The notes beneath the pieces are model-generated. The model was given only the letters and a program-made list of their open reading frames with translations, searched no databases and was not told the origin of the DNA. Made by a program: the position numbers and the translations under genes. Shown here piece after piece: positions 25,255 through 34,738 of a stretch of 64,000 nucleotides of DNA; the first letter of the stretch is position 1, and every line of letters starts with the position of its first letter. Where the stretch lies: positions 105,418 through 169,417 of the forward strand of contig JBLHLT010000009.1 in NCBI GenBank assembly GCA_047621325.1, written 5' to 3'. Origin of the DNA: Bermanella sp047621325. GTDB taxonomy: Bacteria; Pseudomonadota; Gammaproteobacteria; Pseudomonadales; Oceanobacteraceae.

Positions 25255-25380
25255 CGTTTACAAAATGTAAACACACATTGTGGCAAGACTGAATACCGCC
25301 TCCTATACTAAAAACAGCATGTAATTCACAAGCTTGCCACTAGGATGCTGCAAGAGTGACCCGTTTGCTGTGGAGGCACT

Positions 25381-26133
25381 ATGAACGACCATATTATTAT
25401 TGTTAACACCCCAAAGTTTGACCCCGATATATATTTTAATCGATTAATTGGTCAAGTCCGCGCTAATCCTGCAACCAAGAAAACCCCCATTGTATTGCTT
25501 AATGATTATTATCTTGATGGCTTACCCATGAATTTAGAGCATATGGGCGTTAATTTAGTCGCAGGCCATGGTAATCATGAAGAGGATTATAAGCTCACTA
25601 ACATGGAAAACGCGGCACATATTATTGTGTTAGCGGATGATGAGCACAGTGACGATAGCGATAGCTTAAGTTTTGATATTTGCTATCGCATGAAAGAGCA
25701 TGGCTTGGCTTATCGAGTGATTGCCGAATGTGTGAATGATGAAAATCGCGAACGCCTCAAGCGCATTGGCATAAAAACGGTTATTCGACCTATTCGCTCG
25801 TACCCAGAAGTATTGGTACGTGCAATGGAAAGCCCTGGTGCAGAAATTTTAATTGAAGATATGTTTACCGGTGTTAACGACTTAATAATGCGTTTTCCGT
25901 TATGGCTAGAAGGGGATAAATGGCAAGAAGTCATGATGGCTATGATTATGGAAAACCTAGGAACACCGTTAGCGTACATTAGTAAGGAGGGCCAAGTGTG
26001 TGTGCACCCATCTAATACCGATAGTGTGTATGCGCAAAGTATTCTAATGTTAGTGCGTACGGACAATATCCCGACTGATGCACAAATTAAAGATGCGTTT
26101 TCAGTTTTTCATAAGAAACAAATTTCAGCTTAA
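25381..26133 (+). CDS. Soluble RCK/TrkA-N-like protein
   Basis: 250 residues without membrane segments. Residues 1-150 have the alternating strand-helix pattern of the regulator-of-K+-conductance N domain found behind ion channels: HIIIVN at the start, then VLLNDYY, VNLVAGHGNHEEDY, AAHIIVLADDE, RVIAECVNDENRERLKRIG and VIRPIRSYPEVLVRAM. There is no channel domain and no clear GxGxxG loop. It may be a free regulatory subunit or a remnant of a channel; I do not know its partner. Ribosome site GGAGG precedes the ATG. The 8-mer GTGGCAAG and its inverse CTTGCCAC flank its promoter region. Confidence 0.65.
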   Translation: MNDHIIIVNTPKFDPDIYFNRLIGQVRANPATKKTPIVLLNDYYLDGLPMNLEHMGVNLVAGHGNHEEDYKLTNMENAAHIIVLADDEHSDDSDSLSFDICYRMKEHGLAYRVIAECVNDENRERLKRIGIKTVIRPIRSYPEVLVRAMESPGAEILIEDMFTGVNDLIMRFPLWLEGDKWQEVMMAMIMENLGTPLAYISKEGQVCVHPSNTDSVYAQSILMLVRTDNIPTDAQIKDAFSVFHKKQISA

Positions 26134-26151
26134 TTTGTCATTTAAAAATAA

Positions 26152-26181
26152 AAAAATCGCTTGTGAGAACAAGCGATTTTT
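26152..26181. terminator. Bidirectional intrinsic terminator
   Basis: AAAAATCGCTTGT and ACAAGCGATTTTT form a 13-bp stem around GAGA, between the RCK-like gene and the convergent spoVR gene. Confidence 0.92.
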
Positions 26182-26203
26182 ACGTATATGCCCAGTTTAA
26201 GTA

Positions 26204-27745
26204 TCAGGCTTCTATTTCTAATTGTTCATCAGGGTGGTGATGGCTTTCAGAGCAAGAATAGGACTTAACCGTTTTGCCTTCATCATTAATAGAATGCAAA
26301 TACACATCAAACCCCCACAACGTATGTAAGTGTTTAACAACATCTTGAGTTTGCTCATTAAGCGGCACATTATTTTGACGTTGGTGATGCAGGGTTAACG
26401 AACGGTCCCCATTGATATCCACTGAATACACTTGAATATTGGGTTCGCGATACGATAGATCATATTGCTTAGCGAGATCTTCACGTACTCGGCGATAGCC
26501 GGTTTCATCATGTATGGCATCAATGCTGACGTGCATTTTTCGATCGTCATCCATGATCGAAAATAGTTTTAAATCCCGCATGAGTTTGGGTGATAAATAC
26601 TGTAAAACAAAACTTTCATCTTTAAAGTTTTGCATCGCAAAATGTAACGTGTCTAACCAGTCACTGCCAGCAATATCGGGGAACCATTCTTTATCTTCAT
26701 CGGTTGGGTGTTCACAAATTCGGCGGATGTCTCGCATCATGTGGAAGCCAAGCGTATAAGGGTTAATGCCGCTAAAATAAGGACTATCAAATGGCGGTTG
26801 ATAAATAACACTGCTGTGGCTATTTAAAAATTCCATCATAAAACCTTCGGTGACTAAACCTTCGTCATACATGGTGTTTAATAATGTGTAATGCCAAAAG
26901 GTGGCCCAGCCTTCATTCATGACCTGAGTTTGTCTCTGTGGATAAAAATATTGTGCAAGCTTACGCACAATACGAATAATCTCTCGCTGCCAAGGCTTTA
27001 AAAGTGGCGCATTTTTTTCTAAGAAATATAAAAGATTTTCTTGGGGTTCACTTGGATAGCGTTTTTGTTTTACCTTGCTGGTTTTTTCAGTGATAGGAAT
27101 CGTTCGCCATAAATCATTTACTTGCTCTTGTAGAATCGCTTCACGTTCTTCTTGGCGAGTTTTTTCTTCTTCAGTACTAATAGGGCGAGGGCGTTTATAG
27201 CGGTCGACACCATAGTTCATCAGTGCATGGGCCGCATCTAGCACCGCTTCTACGGCATCAACGCCGTGGCGTTCCTCACATTTTTTAATGTAATTACGTG
27301 AAAAAACCAAGTAATCAATAATAGCGCTGGCATCTGTCCACGTTTTAAATAAATAGTTTCCTTTAAAGAATGAGTTGTGGCCATAGCACGCGTGGGCAAT
27401 CACGAGTGCTTGCATGCAAATCGTATTTTCTTCCATTAAGTAAGCAATGCAGGGGTCGCTGTTTATAACTATTTCATACGCTAAGCCCATTTGGCCGCGT
27501 TGGTAATGGGTTTGAGTGTGTAAAAAATGTTTGCCGTAAGACCAGTGATTATACGAAATCGGCATGCCAACAGATGCGTAGGCATCCATCATTTGTTCCG
27601 CGGTTATCACTTCAATTTGGTTGGGGTAGGTATCGAGTCGATAGTCTTTTGCAATACGACCAATTTCTTTGTCGTATTCTTGAAGTAATTCAAATGTCCA
27701 TTCAGAACCTGTAGAAATGGGCTCGCGTCTTTTGACTGTGCTCAT
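26204..27745 (-). CDS. SpoVR-family protein (YcgB-like)
   Basis: 513 residues, the usual length of SpoVR/YcgB. Landmarks are WTFELLQEYD near the N-terminus, SYNHWSYGKHF, EIVINSDPCIAYLMEEN, ACYGHNSFFKGN and MNEGWATFWHY. The family's function is unclear; in enteric bacteria it belongs to the stationary-phase/stress module with PrkA and YeaH. The start overlaps the yeaH stop by 4 bp, so it is the third gene of the operon. Cytoplasmic, no membrane segments. Confidence 0.95.
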   Translation of the reverse strand: MSTVKRREPISTGSEWTFELLQEYDKEIGRIAKDYRLDTYPNQIEVITAEQMMDAYASVGMPISYNHWSYGKHFLHTQTHYQRGQMGLAYEIVINSDPCIAYLMEENTICMQALVIAHACYGHNSFFKGNYLFKTWTDASAIIDYLVFSRNYIKKCEERHGVDAVEAVLDAAHALMNYGVDRYKRPRPISTEEEKTRQEEREAILQEQVNDLWRTIPITEKTSKVKQKRYPSEPQENLLYFLEKNAPLLKPWQREIIRIVRKLAQYFYPQRQTQVMNEGWATFWHYTLLNTMYDEGLVTEGFMMEFLNSHSSVIYQPPFDSPYFSGINPYTLGFHMMRDIRRICEHPTDEDKEWFPDIAGSDWLDTLHFAMQNFKDESFVLQYLSPKLMRDLKLFSIMDDDRKMHVSIDAIHDETGYRRVREDLAKQYDLSYREPNIQVYSVDINGDRSLTLHHQRQNNVPLNEQTQDVVKHLHTLWGFDVYLHSINDEGKTVKSYSCSESHHHPDEQLEIEA

Positions 27746-29034
27746 ACCGCCTCCTTCATCGACTTACGCGAAAATAGATCCCTAAAGACAGGGAAAATAT
27801 CCTCAGCGCTGCTGATTTGTTCCATGGCAAAGCGTTCACCGAGTTGTGGTGCCAGTGCCTCATAGGCGCGCCAAAGCGCTTGATGTGCGTTAGGCGTAAT
27901 TTCAATGTAAGCAAAGTATTGTGAGAGTGGCATAATTCGTTGGCGTAAAATTTCAGCACATTGTGGGCTGTCGTCATCCCAGTTGTCGCCATCACTGGCT
28001 TGGGCGCCGTAAATATTCCATTCTGCTGGGTTATAACGTTTTTCGATGGTGTCTGCCATTAGCTCTAGTGCGCTAGAGACAATGGTGCCACCTGTTTCTC
28101 GACTGTAAAAAAATTCTTGTTCGTCGACTTCTTTGGCACTGGTATGATGCCGAATAAAGACCACTTCTGTTTTTTCATAATTTCTTTGTAAAAATAAATA
28201 CAGCAAAATATAAAAGCGTTTTGCCATATCCTTAATTTGTTGTGTCATGGAGCCGGATACATCCATCACACAAAACATGACGGCTTTGGTGCTGGGCACC
28301 GGTTCTTTAATAATGTTGCGGTATTTAATATCAAAGGTATCAATGAAGGGGATTTTTTTAATTTTTTCTTCAAGCTTAATAATCTTTTCTTCAAGCTCAG
28401 CGATTTTAATGGGATTCCTCAGATCTTGGTCTTTTGCATTTTCTTCTTCTAGTTCGGCTTTTGCTATCTTTAGTTTGCGACGTGAGCTTGCTGAAAGTGC
28501 AATACGGCGAGCATGGGCAGAGCGCATAGATTTTATAACCGCAAGATTATTGGCGGTGCCACTGGCGGTAAAACCGGCACGACGATACTCGACAGCGTCG
28601 TGTTCGTTGAGGGTTTTTTTAAGTAAATTAGGCAGTGCGAGGTCTTCAAATACGTAATCTAAAAATTCCTCTTTGCTAATAAAGAAAGAAAAGTCGTCAT
28701 CTCCTTCCCCTTGGTTACTGGCTTTACCTTCGCCACCGCCACTACCACCGCCTTCTCCTTTAGGGCGTAAGACTTTATCGCCCGCGTGGAATTCACGATT
28801 GCCGGGGAGTACTTTTTGACGAGCGCCCCCTGTGCCGTGACTAAATACAGGTTCGCTGGTATCACGTGTGGGTATGCTGATTTTTTCACCGCGCTCCATA
28901 TCGGTAATAGAGCGTTTATTGACTGCATCGGTCACGGCTTTTTTGATATGACTTTTGTAACGGCGTAAAAAGCGTTGGCGGTTTACCATACTTTTATTCT
29001 TTCCGTTCAGTCGTCTATCTATGATATAGCTCAT
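27742..29034 (-). CDS. yeaH: YeaH/YhbH family protein (DUF444), VWA-type
   Basis: 430 residues. The N-terminus YIIDRRLNGKNKSMVNRQRF and a basic first 60 residues are family-typical. A Gly-rich linker lies near residue 90 (GEGGGSGGGEG). The VWA-like MIDAS motif CVMDVSGSM falls near residue 250, with RETGGTIVSSAL later. It is the partner of the PrkA kinase in the conserved yeaG-yeaH-ycgB module, with a 14-bp gap to prkA and a 4-bp overlap to spoVR. Confidence 0.96.
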   Translation of the reverse strand: MSYIIDRRLNGKNKSMVNRQRFLRRYKSHIKKAVTDAVNKRSITDMERGEKISIPTRDTSEPVFSHGTGGARQKVLPGNREFHAGDKVLRPKGEGGGSGGGEGKASNQGEGDDDFSFFISKEEFLDYVFEDLALPNLLKKTLNEHDAVEYRRAGFTASGTANNLAVIKSMRSAHARRIALSASSRRKLKIAKAELEEENAKDQDLRNPIKIAELEEKIIKLEEKIKKIPFIDTFDIKYRNIIKEPVPSTKAVMFCVMDVSGSMTQQIKDMAKRFYILLYLFLQRNYEKTEVVFIRHHTSAKEVDEQEFFYSRETGGTIVSSALELMADTIEKRYNPAEWNIYGAQASDGDNWDDDSPQCAEILRQRIMPLSQYFAYIEITPNAHQALWRAYEALAPQLGERFAMEQISSAEDIFPVFRDLFSRKSMKEAV

Positions 29035-29048
29035 AGGACACCTCTCTA

Positions 29049-30971
29049 TTACTGTGACTTACGTACACGTAAATACCATTCTGAGAGTAGTCGTACTTGT
29101 TTTTCGGTATAACCGCGTTCAACCATGCGAGCCACAAAATTGTCGTGTTTTTTCTTCTCGTCGTTTGAGCCTTTTGCGTTAAAGCTAATAACAGGCAATA
29201 AATCTTCGGTATTGGCAAACATTTTTTTCTCAATAACGGCCCTCATTTTTTCATAACTCTGCCAGCTTGGATTTTTTCCGGAGTTATTGGCTTTGGCGCG
29301 CAGTACAAAGTTCACCACTTCGTTACGGAAGTCTTTAGGGTTGCTGATACCAGCAGGTTTTTCGATTTTTTCTAATTCTTCATTTATTGAAACACGATCA
29401 AGAATTTCCCCGGTTTCTGGGTCGCGGTATTCTTGGTCTTGAATCCAGAAGTCGGCATAGGTGACATAGCGGTCAAAGATGTTTTGACCATATTCACTGT
29501 AAGATTCTAAGTAGGCGGTTTGAATTTCTTTACCGATAAACTCTACGTACTTAGGCGCTAAATATTCTTTTATGAAGTTTAAGTAGCGGTCTGCGGTTTC
29601 TTGCGGAAACTGCTCTTGTTCGATTTGTTTTTCGAGTACGTACATGAGGTGAACGGGGTTGGCGGCGACTTCGCTGGCATCAAAGTTAAACACACGGCTT
29701 AAAATCTTAAATGCAAAACGAGTTGATAGGCCATTCATGCCTTCGTTGACACCAGCACTGTCGTGATATTCTTGAATAGATTTTGCTTTGGGGTCGGTAT
29801 CTTTTAAATTTTCACCGTCATAGATACGCATTTTGCTATAGATGCTTGAGTTATCGGGTTCTTTAATGCGTGATAGCACCGAGAATTGTGCCAACATGCC
29901 GAGTGTGTCGGGTGCACATGGGCTTTCATGTAATGAACTGTGTGCCAGTAATTTTTCATAAATGTGAATTTCTTCACTTATGCGTAAGCAATAAGGGACT
30001 TTTACGATATACACACGGTCAATGAAGGCTTCATTGGTTTTATTATTTTTAAAGGTTTGCCACTCGCTTTCATTTGAGTGCGCCATGAGTATGCCGTCAA
30101 AGGGAATCGCCCCCATGCCTTCTGTGCCGTTGTAGTTACCTTCTTGTGTGGCGGTAAGCAGTGGGTGCAGCACTTTAATGGGTGCTTTAAACATTTCGAC
30201 AAATTCCATCATGCCTTGGTTGGCACGGCATAATGCACCGGAGAAGCTATAGGCATCTGGGTCGTCTTGGCTGAAGTCTTCTAGTTTACGAATATCGACT
30301 TTACCCACAAGCGCCGAGATATCTTGGTTGTTTTCATCGCCAGGTTCGGTTTTAGCAACGGCAATTTGATCCACAATATTAGGATACAGCTTCACTACTT
30401 TAAACTGAGAAATGTCGCCGCTGTATTCATGTAAGCGTTTCGCGGCCCAAGGCGACATGAAACCTTTAATGTAGCGACTAGGAATACCAAAATCTTCTTC
30501 TAAAATAGCCGCGTCTTCTTCAGGGTTAAACAAACCTAATGGCGACTCAAATACAGGTGAGCCTTCAATCGCATAAAAAGGAATGTGCTGAATCATATGC
30601 TTTAGACGTTCGGCTAATGACGATTTACCGCCGCCCACAGGGCCCAGTAAATAAAGAATTTGTTTGCGCTCTTCAAGGCCCTGAGCGGCATGACGGAAAT
30701 ACGACACGATTTGTTCGACGGCTTCTTCCATGCCATAAAATTCATTAAAAGCTGGGTAGCGTTTAATGACTTTATTAGAAAAGATACGACTTAGGCGGGA
30801 GTCATTGGCGGTGTCCACCAGTTCGGGTTCGCCAATGGCCATGAGCATTCGCTCTGCGGCAGAAGCGTAGACGCTAGGGTCATCCTTACAGAGTTGTAAG
30901 TACTCTTGCAGCGTCATGACTTCTTGCTGTGTGGTTTTATAACGATCCTGATAGTGGTTGAAAATACTCAT
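29049..30971 (-). CDS. prkA: PrkA/YeaG serine protein kinase
   Basis: 640 residues, full family length. The AAA-like N-terminal domain has Walker A LGPVGGGKSS near residue 105 and GILMAHSNESEW further on. The C-terminal kinase-like part includes SYEKMRAVIEKKMF. It is a cytoplasmic serine kinase linked to nitrogen starvation, sporulation or general stress in other bacteria. It heads the prkA-yeaH-spoVR operon. The upstream 450 bp hold repeats but no clear sigma-54 or sigma-S promoter that I can identify. Confidence 0.97.
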   Translation of the reverse strand: MSIFNHYQDRYKTTQQEVMTLQEYLQLCKDDPSVYASAAERMLMAIGEPELVDTANDSRLSRIFSNKVIKRYPAFNEFYGMEEAVEQIVSYFRHAAQGLEERKQILYLLGPVGGGKSSLAERLKHMIQHIPFYAIEGSPVFESPLGLFNPEEDAAILEEDFGIPSRYIKGFMSPWAAKRLHEYSGDISQFKVVKLYPNIVDQIAVAKTEPGDENNQDISALVGKVDIRKLEDFSQDDPDAYSFSGALCRANQGMMEFVEMFKAPIKVLHPLLTATQEGNYNGTEGMGAIPFDGILMAHSNESEWQTFKNNKTNEAFIDRVYIVKVPYCLRISEEIHIYEKLLAHSSLHESPCAPDTLGMLAQFSVLSRIKEPDNSSIYSKMRIYDGENLKDTDPKAKSIQEYHDSAGVNEGMNGLSTRFAFKILSRVFNFDASEVAANPVHLMYVLEKQIEQEQFPQETADRYLNFIKEYLAPKYVEFIGKEIQTAYLESYSEYGQNIFDRYVTYADFWIQDQEYRDPETGEILDRVSINEELEKIEKPAGISNPKDFRNEVVNFVLRAKANNSGKNPSWQSYEKMRAVIEKKMFANTEDLLPVISFNAKGSNDEKKKHDNFVARMVERGYTEKQVRLLSEWYLRVRKSQ

Positions 30972-31206
30972 GTTAACCTCACCTAGTGTCTATGTGCTCA
31001 TGGGTCTGCTCTCTAATAAGTCTATGGTTCTTTGATTAATTTAGACTTATTTTGGTTCCCTGTATTCCCTTAATTCCTAGCTTTGGAAAGGATTAGCAGC
31101 AAGGCGTCAATTTTTTATGCCTTGTTAAATAAACTGCATAGGTCGTGCCTTTTTTATAATTAAATATTAAAAAATTTTAAACAAGCGTGTGAACGTTAGG
31201 TGCAAA

Positions 31207-31269
31207 ATGTGAGATGTGAGATGTGAGATGTGAGATGTGAGATGTGAGATGTGAGATGTGAGATGTGGG
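31207..31269. repeat. Heptanucleotide tandem repeat (ATGTGAG)n
   Basis: Eight perfect and one imperfect copy of ATGTGAG in tandem. Period 7 and near-identity between copies indicate slippage-prone DNA. It lies about 240 bp before the prkA start. Confidence 0.95.
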
Positions 31270-31287
31270 ATAGGGCTGGCTTTGATT

Positions 31288-31346
31288 TGTAGGAACCCGC
31301 ACCTGCGGGTGAATAGCGTTTTCGCTCGCAGGTGCGAGCTCGTACA
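31288..31346. repeat. REP-like palindromic element
   Basis: A 59-bp imperfect palindrome: TGTAGGA...CGCACCTGC on one arm and GCAGGTGCG...TCGTACA on the other, around a GCGTTTTCGC centre. The wording resembles dispersed intergenic palindromes of gammaproteobacteria. Confidence 0.65.
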
Positions 31347-31423
31347 TTTTTGCAGGGCTATTAATAAAGTGAATTGAGTCGCATAAAGCTTTGACAAAAA
31401 TCCTAAAACTACACCCTGAACGT

Positions 31424-31741
31424 CTAACGTTCCACTTTATCCGGCTGGCTGACTTTCCACATTTCAAAGCCCCCATCAAGGCTGTAAACGTTAACAAAAC
31501 CTTGCTCAAATAAAAACTGGGCGGCGCCTTGGCTTGAGTTGCCGTGATAACAACATACCACCACGCTTTCATCTTTTTTTGTATTGGCAATAAAGGCTGG
31601 TACGTTACTGTTGTCTAATGCGGTTGCATTAATAATATGGCCAGCGGTAAAACTTTGAGGGTCGCGAATGTCCACAATATGCACAGGTGTTTCGCTGTCC
31701 ATTAAGTCGCTGAGTTGTTGTATGTTCATATGTTGAAACAT
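31424..31741 (-). CDS. glpE: Thiosulfate sulfurtransferase GlpE (rhodanese)
   Basis: 105 residues, a single rhodanese domain. The segment VHIVDIRDPQSFTAGHI is the N-terminal signature, and CYHGNSSQGAA holds the active-site Cys loop, as in E. coli GlpE. It transfers sulfane sulfur from thiosulfate to thiol acceptors in the cytoplasm. ATG 31741 is chosen because GGTGAG just upstream is a ribosome site; a GTG at 31753 would overlap that site. It lies 17 bp after apaH and is probably in the same unit. Confidence 0.93.
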   Translation of the reverse strand: MFQHMNIQQLSDLMDSETPVHIVDIRDPQSFTAGHIINATALDNSNVPAFIANTKKDESVVVCCYHGNSSQGAAQFLFEQGFVNVYSLDGGFEMWKVSQPDKVER

Positions 31742-31758
31742 GATGCTCACCAAAAAAT

Positions 31759-32562
31759 TTAAAGAGTTTGTCGGTAACGTTTATTACTTTCGACGTGAAG
31801 TAGCGTCATGGGCCCACCCCAAACGCAACCTGTGTCTAAGCCAATGACATTAGGCTGATTGAATACACCATCTAACGCCGCCCAATGACCAAAGAGTAAC
31901 GTGGTTTTTTTAAGTTGGTTGGGATAGCTAAACCAAGGCTTGAGCAAACCATGTTCATTGCTGGGGGCATTTTTGCTTTCTAATTCTAGCTCGCCATTTG
32001 GCCCTAAAAAACGCATGCGGGTAAAATAATTGGTGATGGTGCGCAGACGCTCCATACCCACTAATTCGTCATCCCAAACATCTGGGTAATCACCATACAT
32101 GTGCTTAAAGAATTTTTTGTAGTGCCGACTTTGCAATACCACTTCAACTTCTTCTGATAGTGCTTTGGCTTGTTTTAAATTCCACATAGGGGGAATGCCT
32201 GCATGGCACATGGCGAGCTTGCGTTCTTTATCCCATTGTAAAAGCGGCTGTTTTCTTAGCCATTTGAATAACGTGTCGGCGTTTTTAGAATGAATGACGC
32301 GGTCAAGGTCGCCATCTTTTTTTATGGTTTTTTGACCACAGGCCATGGCCAGTAGATGTAAATCGTGGTTGCCCAAAACGATTTTGCAGCTTTTACGAAT
32401 GCTGTGCAGAAACTCAAGGGTACCTAAGCTGTCGGGCCCGCGGTTGACTAAGTCGCCCACACACCAAAGCTGATCGGCGGCAGGGTCAAAGTTGACCTTG
32501 TCTAATAACTTGAGCAAGGGCGGCAAGCAGCCTTGTATGTCGCCAACAGCAAAGGTTCTCAT
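31759..32562 (-). CDS. apaH: Diadenosine tetraphosphatase (symmetrical)
   Basis: 267 residues with the metallophosphoesterase signature VGDIQGCLPPL, GDLVNRGPDSL and GNHDLHLLA. It hydrolyses Ap4A to two ADP. The ATG is 3 bp after the apaG stop, in the conserved rsmA-apaG-apaH order. Confidence 0.97.
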   Translation of the reverse strand: MRTFAVGDIQGCLPPLLKLLDKVNFDPAADQLWCVGDLVNRGPDSLGTLEFLHSIRKSCKIVLGNHDLHLLAMACGQKTIKKDGDLDRVIHSKNADTLFKWLRKQPLLQWDKERKLAMCHAGIPPMWNLKQAKALSEEVEVVLQSRHYKKFFKHMYGDYPDVWDDELVGMERLRTITNYFTRMRFLGPNGELELESKNAPSNEHGLLKPWFSYPNQLKKTTLLFGHWAALDGVFNQPNVIGLDTGCVWGGPMTLLHVESNKRYRQTL

Positions 32563-32564
32563 GA

Positions 32565-32936
32565 TCAGTGCACGCTGTTGGTGGCAGCGAGAGTAAAGAC
32601 AGGAATGATTACGTCGAACAACTTACCTTGATGGTCAAGCATGGTGTAGTGACCATTCATGGTGCCAACCGGTGCTTCCATTACCGTACCGGATGTATAG
32701 GTATAACTATCGCCGGGTTTAATAATAGGTTGCTGGCCAATCACGCCTTCGCCACGTACTTCTTGTGTGGCAAGGGTTTCGCCATTGGTAATGATCCAAT
32801 GACGTGACTTAAGCTGTACTGGCTCGAGGGTTTCGTTGGTAATGCTAACGGTGTAGCTAAAAACGTAACGTTTTTTCTCGGGTGATGATTCTTCTACCAT
32901 GTAGTGGGGCATCACATGTACGAACACTTTAGCCAT
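32565..32936 (-). CDS. apaG: ApaG protein (Co2+/Mg2+ efflux-associated)
   Basis: 123 residues starting at MAKVFVHVMP. The fibronectin-III-like fold shows YVFSYTVSITNE, QLKSRHWIITN and GTMNGHYTMLD, all typical. A longer frame to 32975 lies wholly within rsmA and is rejected. The start overlaps the rsmA stop by 8 bp. Its biochemical role is not settled. Confidence 0.95.
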   Translation of the reverse strand: MAKVFVHVMPHYMVEESSPEKKRYVFSYTVSITNETLEPVQLKSRHWIITNGETLATQEVRGEGVIGQQPIIKPGDSYTYTSGTVMEAPVGTMNGHYTMLDHQGKLFDVIIPVFTLAATNSVH

Positions 32937-33741
32937 TGTTAGCCTCGTCAAATACAAAGTCAGCAATGCGAGCATATTCAGCCAAACCTAAACGCTCAGG
33001 GCGAAGGGTTGGATCAATGCCGATGGACTCTAATTGTTCTGCACTAATGGTGTTTTTCAAATTATTTTTAAGTGTCTTACGACGCATTGAAAAACTTTCG
33101 CGCACGATATTTTCAAGTGTGCGGTGATTCTTAACCGGATGCGGCAATACTTTGTAAGGCACCATGCGCACAATGGCGCTGTCTACTTTTGGCGCTGGTT
33201 TAAACGCGCCAGGGCCCACATCAAATAAATGCTGAACCTCGCAGTGGTACTGCGCCATGATCGACAAGCGACCGTAATTGTTTTCACCTGGGCCTGCGGC
33301 CATGCGCTGTACCACTTCTTTTTGCAGCATGAAGTGCATGTCTTTCACTTTGCCGGTGTAGCTGAGTAAGTGAAAAATAAGGGGCGTAGAGATGTTGTAC
33401 GGTAAGTTACCCACAATACGCAGTGGGCGGTCTGCTTCGTATAAGCTGGCAAAATCAAACTTGAGCGCGTCGGCTTCATGAATGGTAAAGCCGGGCATAT
33501 TGAAAAATTTGACGTTCAATACAGGGATTAAATCGCGGTCGAGCTCCACTACGTTTAAGTGGCCTTCGGTGGCGTCTAATAATTCTTCGGTGATGGCACC
33601 CATACCTGGGCCGATTTCCACCATGTTATCGCCTACTTTAGGGCGAATGCTTTTGACGATGTTGCGAATAACATTTGGGTCGTGAAGAAAGTTTTGACCA
33701 AAGCGTTTTCGGGCTTGGTGACCCATGTGTTGGCGAGACAT
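32929..33741 (-). CDS. rsmA: 16S rRNA (adenine1518-N6/adenine1519-N6)-dimethyltransferase
   Basis: 270 residues from MSRQHMGHQARKRFGQNFLHD, in part: RKRFGQNFL is the family start motif. VEIGPGMGAITEEL is the SAM loop and NLPYNIST the catalytic motif. It dimethylates two adenines near the 3' end of 16S rRNA. The start is 1 bp after the pdxA stop; the longer frame to 33795 would lie inside pdxA. Confidence 0.97.
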   Translation of the reverse strand: MSRQHMGHQARKRFGQNFLHDPNVIRNIVKSIRPKVGDNMVEIGPGMGAITEELLDATEGHLNVVELDRDLIPVLNVKFFNMPGFTIHEADALKFDFASLYEADRPLRIVGNLPYNISTPLIFHLLSYTGKVKDMHFMLQKEVVQRMAAGPGENNYGRLSIMAQYHCEVQHLFDVGPGAFKPAPKVDSAIVRMVPYKVLPHPVKNHRTLENIVRESFSMRRKTLKNNLKNTISAEQLESIGIDPTLRPERLGLAEYARIADFVFDEANNG

Positions 33742-33742
33742 G

Positions 33743-34738
33743 TTAGTTTCCTTTGTGGGCTGCACGGCTGGCGGCCATAAGCTCGGCGTATTCAATAGCG
33801 GTGTGCAAACTGCCGCTATCGGCTTTACCGGTGCCGGCTAAATCTAAGGCGGTGCCGTGATCCACTGATGTACGAATAATCGGTAAGCCTAATGTAATGT
33901 TAGCTGCTTGGCCGAAGCCTTTGTATTTTAATACGGGTAAACCTTGGTCGTGATACATGGCCAGTACTGCGTCACCCGTGCTGAGCACTTTGTCAGTGAA
34001 CAAGGTATCAGCGGGTAGTGGCACACTCAGACCAATGCCTTGTTTGCGCAATTTGGCGAGCGTGGGTTCAATCACTTCAATTTCTTCTGTGCCCATGTGG
34101 CCACCTTCACCGGCATGTGGGTTTAGCCCGCATACTAAGATTTTGGCGTTGGGTAGGGCAAAGTAACGTTTTAAATCAGTATCTAAGACATTGATTACTT
34201 GTGTTAAACGTTCTTCAGTAATGGCCGCTGGCACGTCTTTTAATGGAAGGTGAGTAGTCACTAATGCCACCATTAAACCTTTGGTGGCCAGCATCATCAC
34301 GACCCGCTCGGTGTTTGTGTATTCTTCTAGAAATTCGGTGTGGCCGGTAAAGGCAACACCAGCATCGTTGATCACGCCTTTATGCACAGGGGCGGTGACC
34401 ATGGCGTCATACATGCCATCTAAGCAGCCTTGGGCGGCGTGGCTTAGAGTATCGAGCACGTATTGGCCATTGGCGGGGTTGAGTATCCCCACTTCTTCTG
34501 TCTCGGCAAGTTGGATAGGATTTACCCAAATCTCACCGGCCTTAGCTGGGGTGCTGTCGCTGCCATCAAACGCTTTAATTACAAGCGGCAGCTTTAACAC
34601 AGCGGCGCGACGTTGCAATAAAGCCGGATCGCATATGGCAATAATTTGGTTGTTGTGTGCTTGCTGGGCAAGGGTGACGGTTAGGTCAGCACCAATGCCC
34701 GCAGGTTCGCCAACGGTGAGGGCCAGCCTATAATGCAT
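33743..34738 (-). CDS. pdxA: 4-hydroxythreonine-4-phosphate dehydrogenase
   Basis: 331 residues from MHYRLALTVGEPAGIG, the family start. HTEFLEEYTN and LNPHAGEGGHMGTEE hold metal-binding His residues, and MYHDQGLPVLKY is a third signature. It acts in pyridoxal-5'-phosphate synthesis. The start overlaps the surA stop by 11 bp. Confidence 0.97.
   Translation of the reverse strand: MHYRLALTVGEPAGIGADLTVTLAQQAHNNQIIAICDPALLQRRAAVLKLPLVIKAFDGSDSTPAKAGEIWVNPIQLAETEEVGILNPANGQYVLDTLSHAAQGCLDGMYDAMVTAPVHKGVINDAGVAFTGHTEFLEEYTNTERVVMMLATKGLMVALVTTHLPLKDVPAAITEERLTQVINVLDTDLKRYFALPNAKILVCGLNPHAGEGGHMGTEEIEVIEPTLAKLRKQGIGLSVPLPADTLFTDKVLSTGDAVLAMYHDQGLPVLKYKGFGQAANITLGLPIIRTSVDHGTALDLAGTGKADSGSLHTAIEYAELMAASRAAHKGN

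Larger units (their letters stand above)
30972..31423. other. Intergenic region upstream of prkA with repeats
   Basis: About 450 bp between glpE and prkA, both on the minus strand. It carries a heptamer tandem array (31207-31269) and a REP-like palindrome (31288-31346). No further gene is supported; the small frames across the array are repeat artefacts. Confidence 0.7.

Noticed and set aside
25253..25270. GTTTACAAAATGTAAAC inverted repeat after flgT as a terminator
   Set aside because: The stem is short and AT-rich with no T-run; at most a weak operator.
31167..31590. Overlapping frames across the heptamer array
   Set aside because: Their repeated Ser-His-Leu-Thr pattern comes from the tandem repeat; one frame also runs antisense-shifted through glpE.
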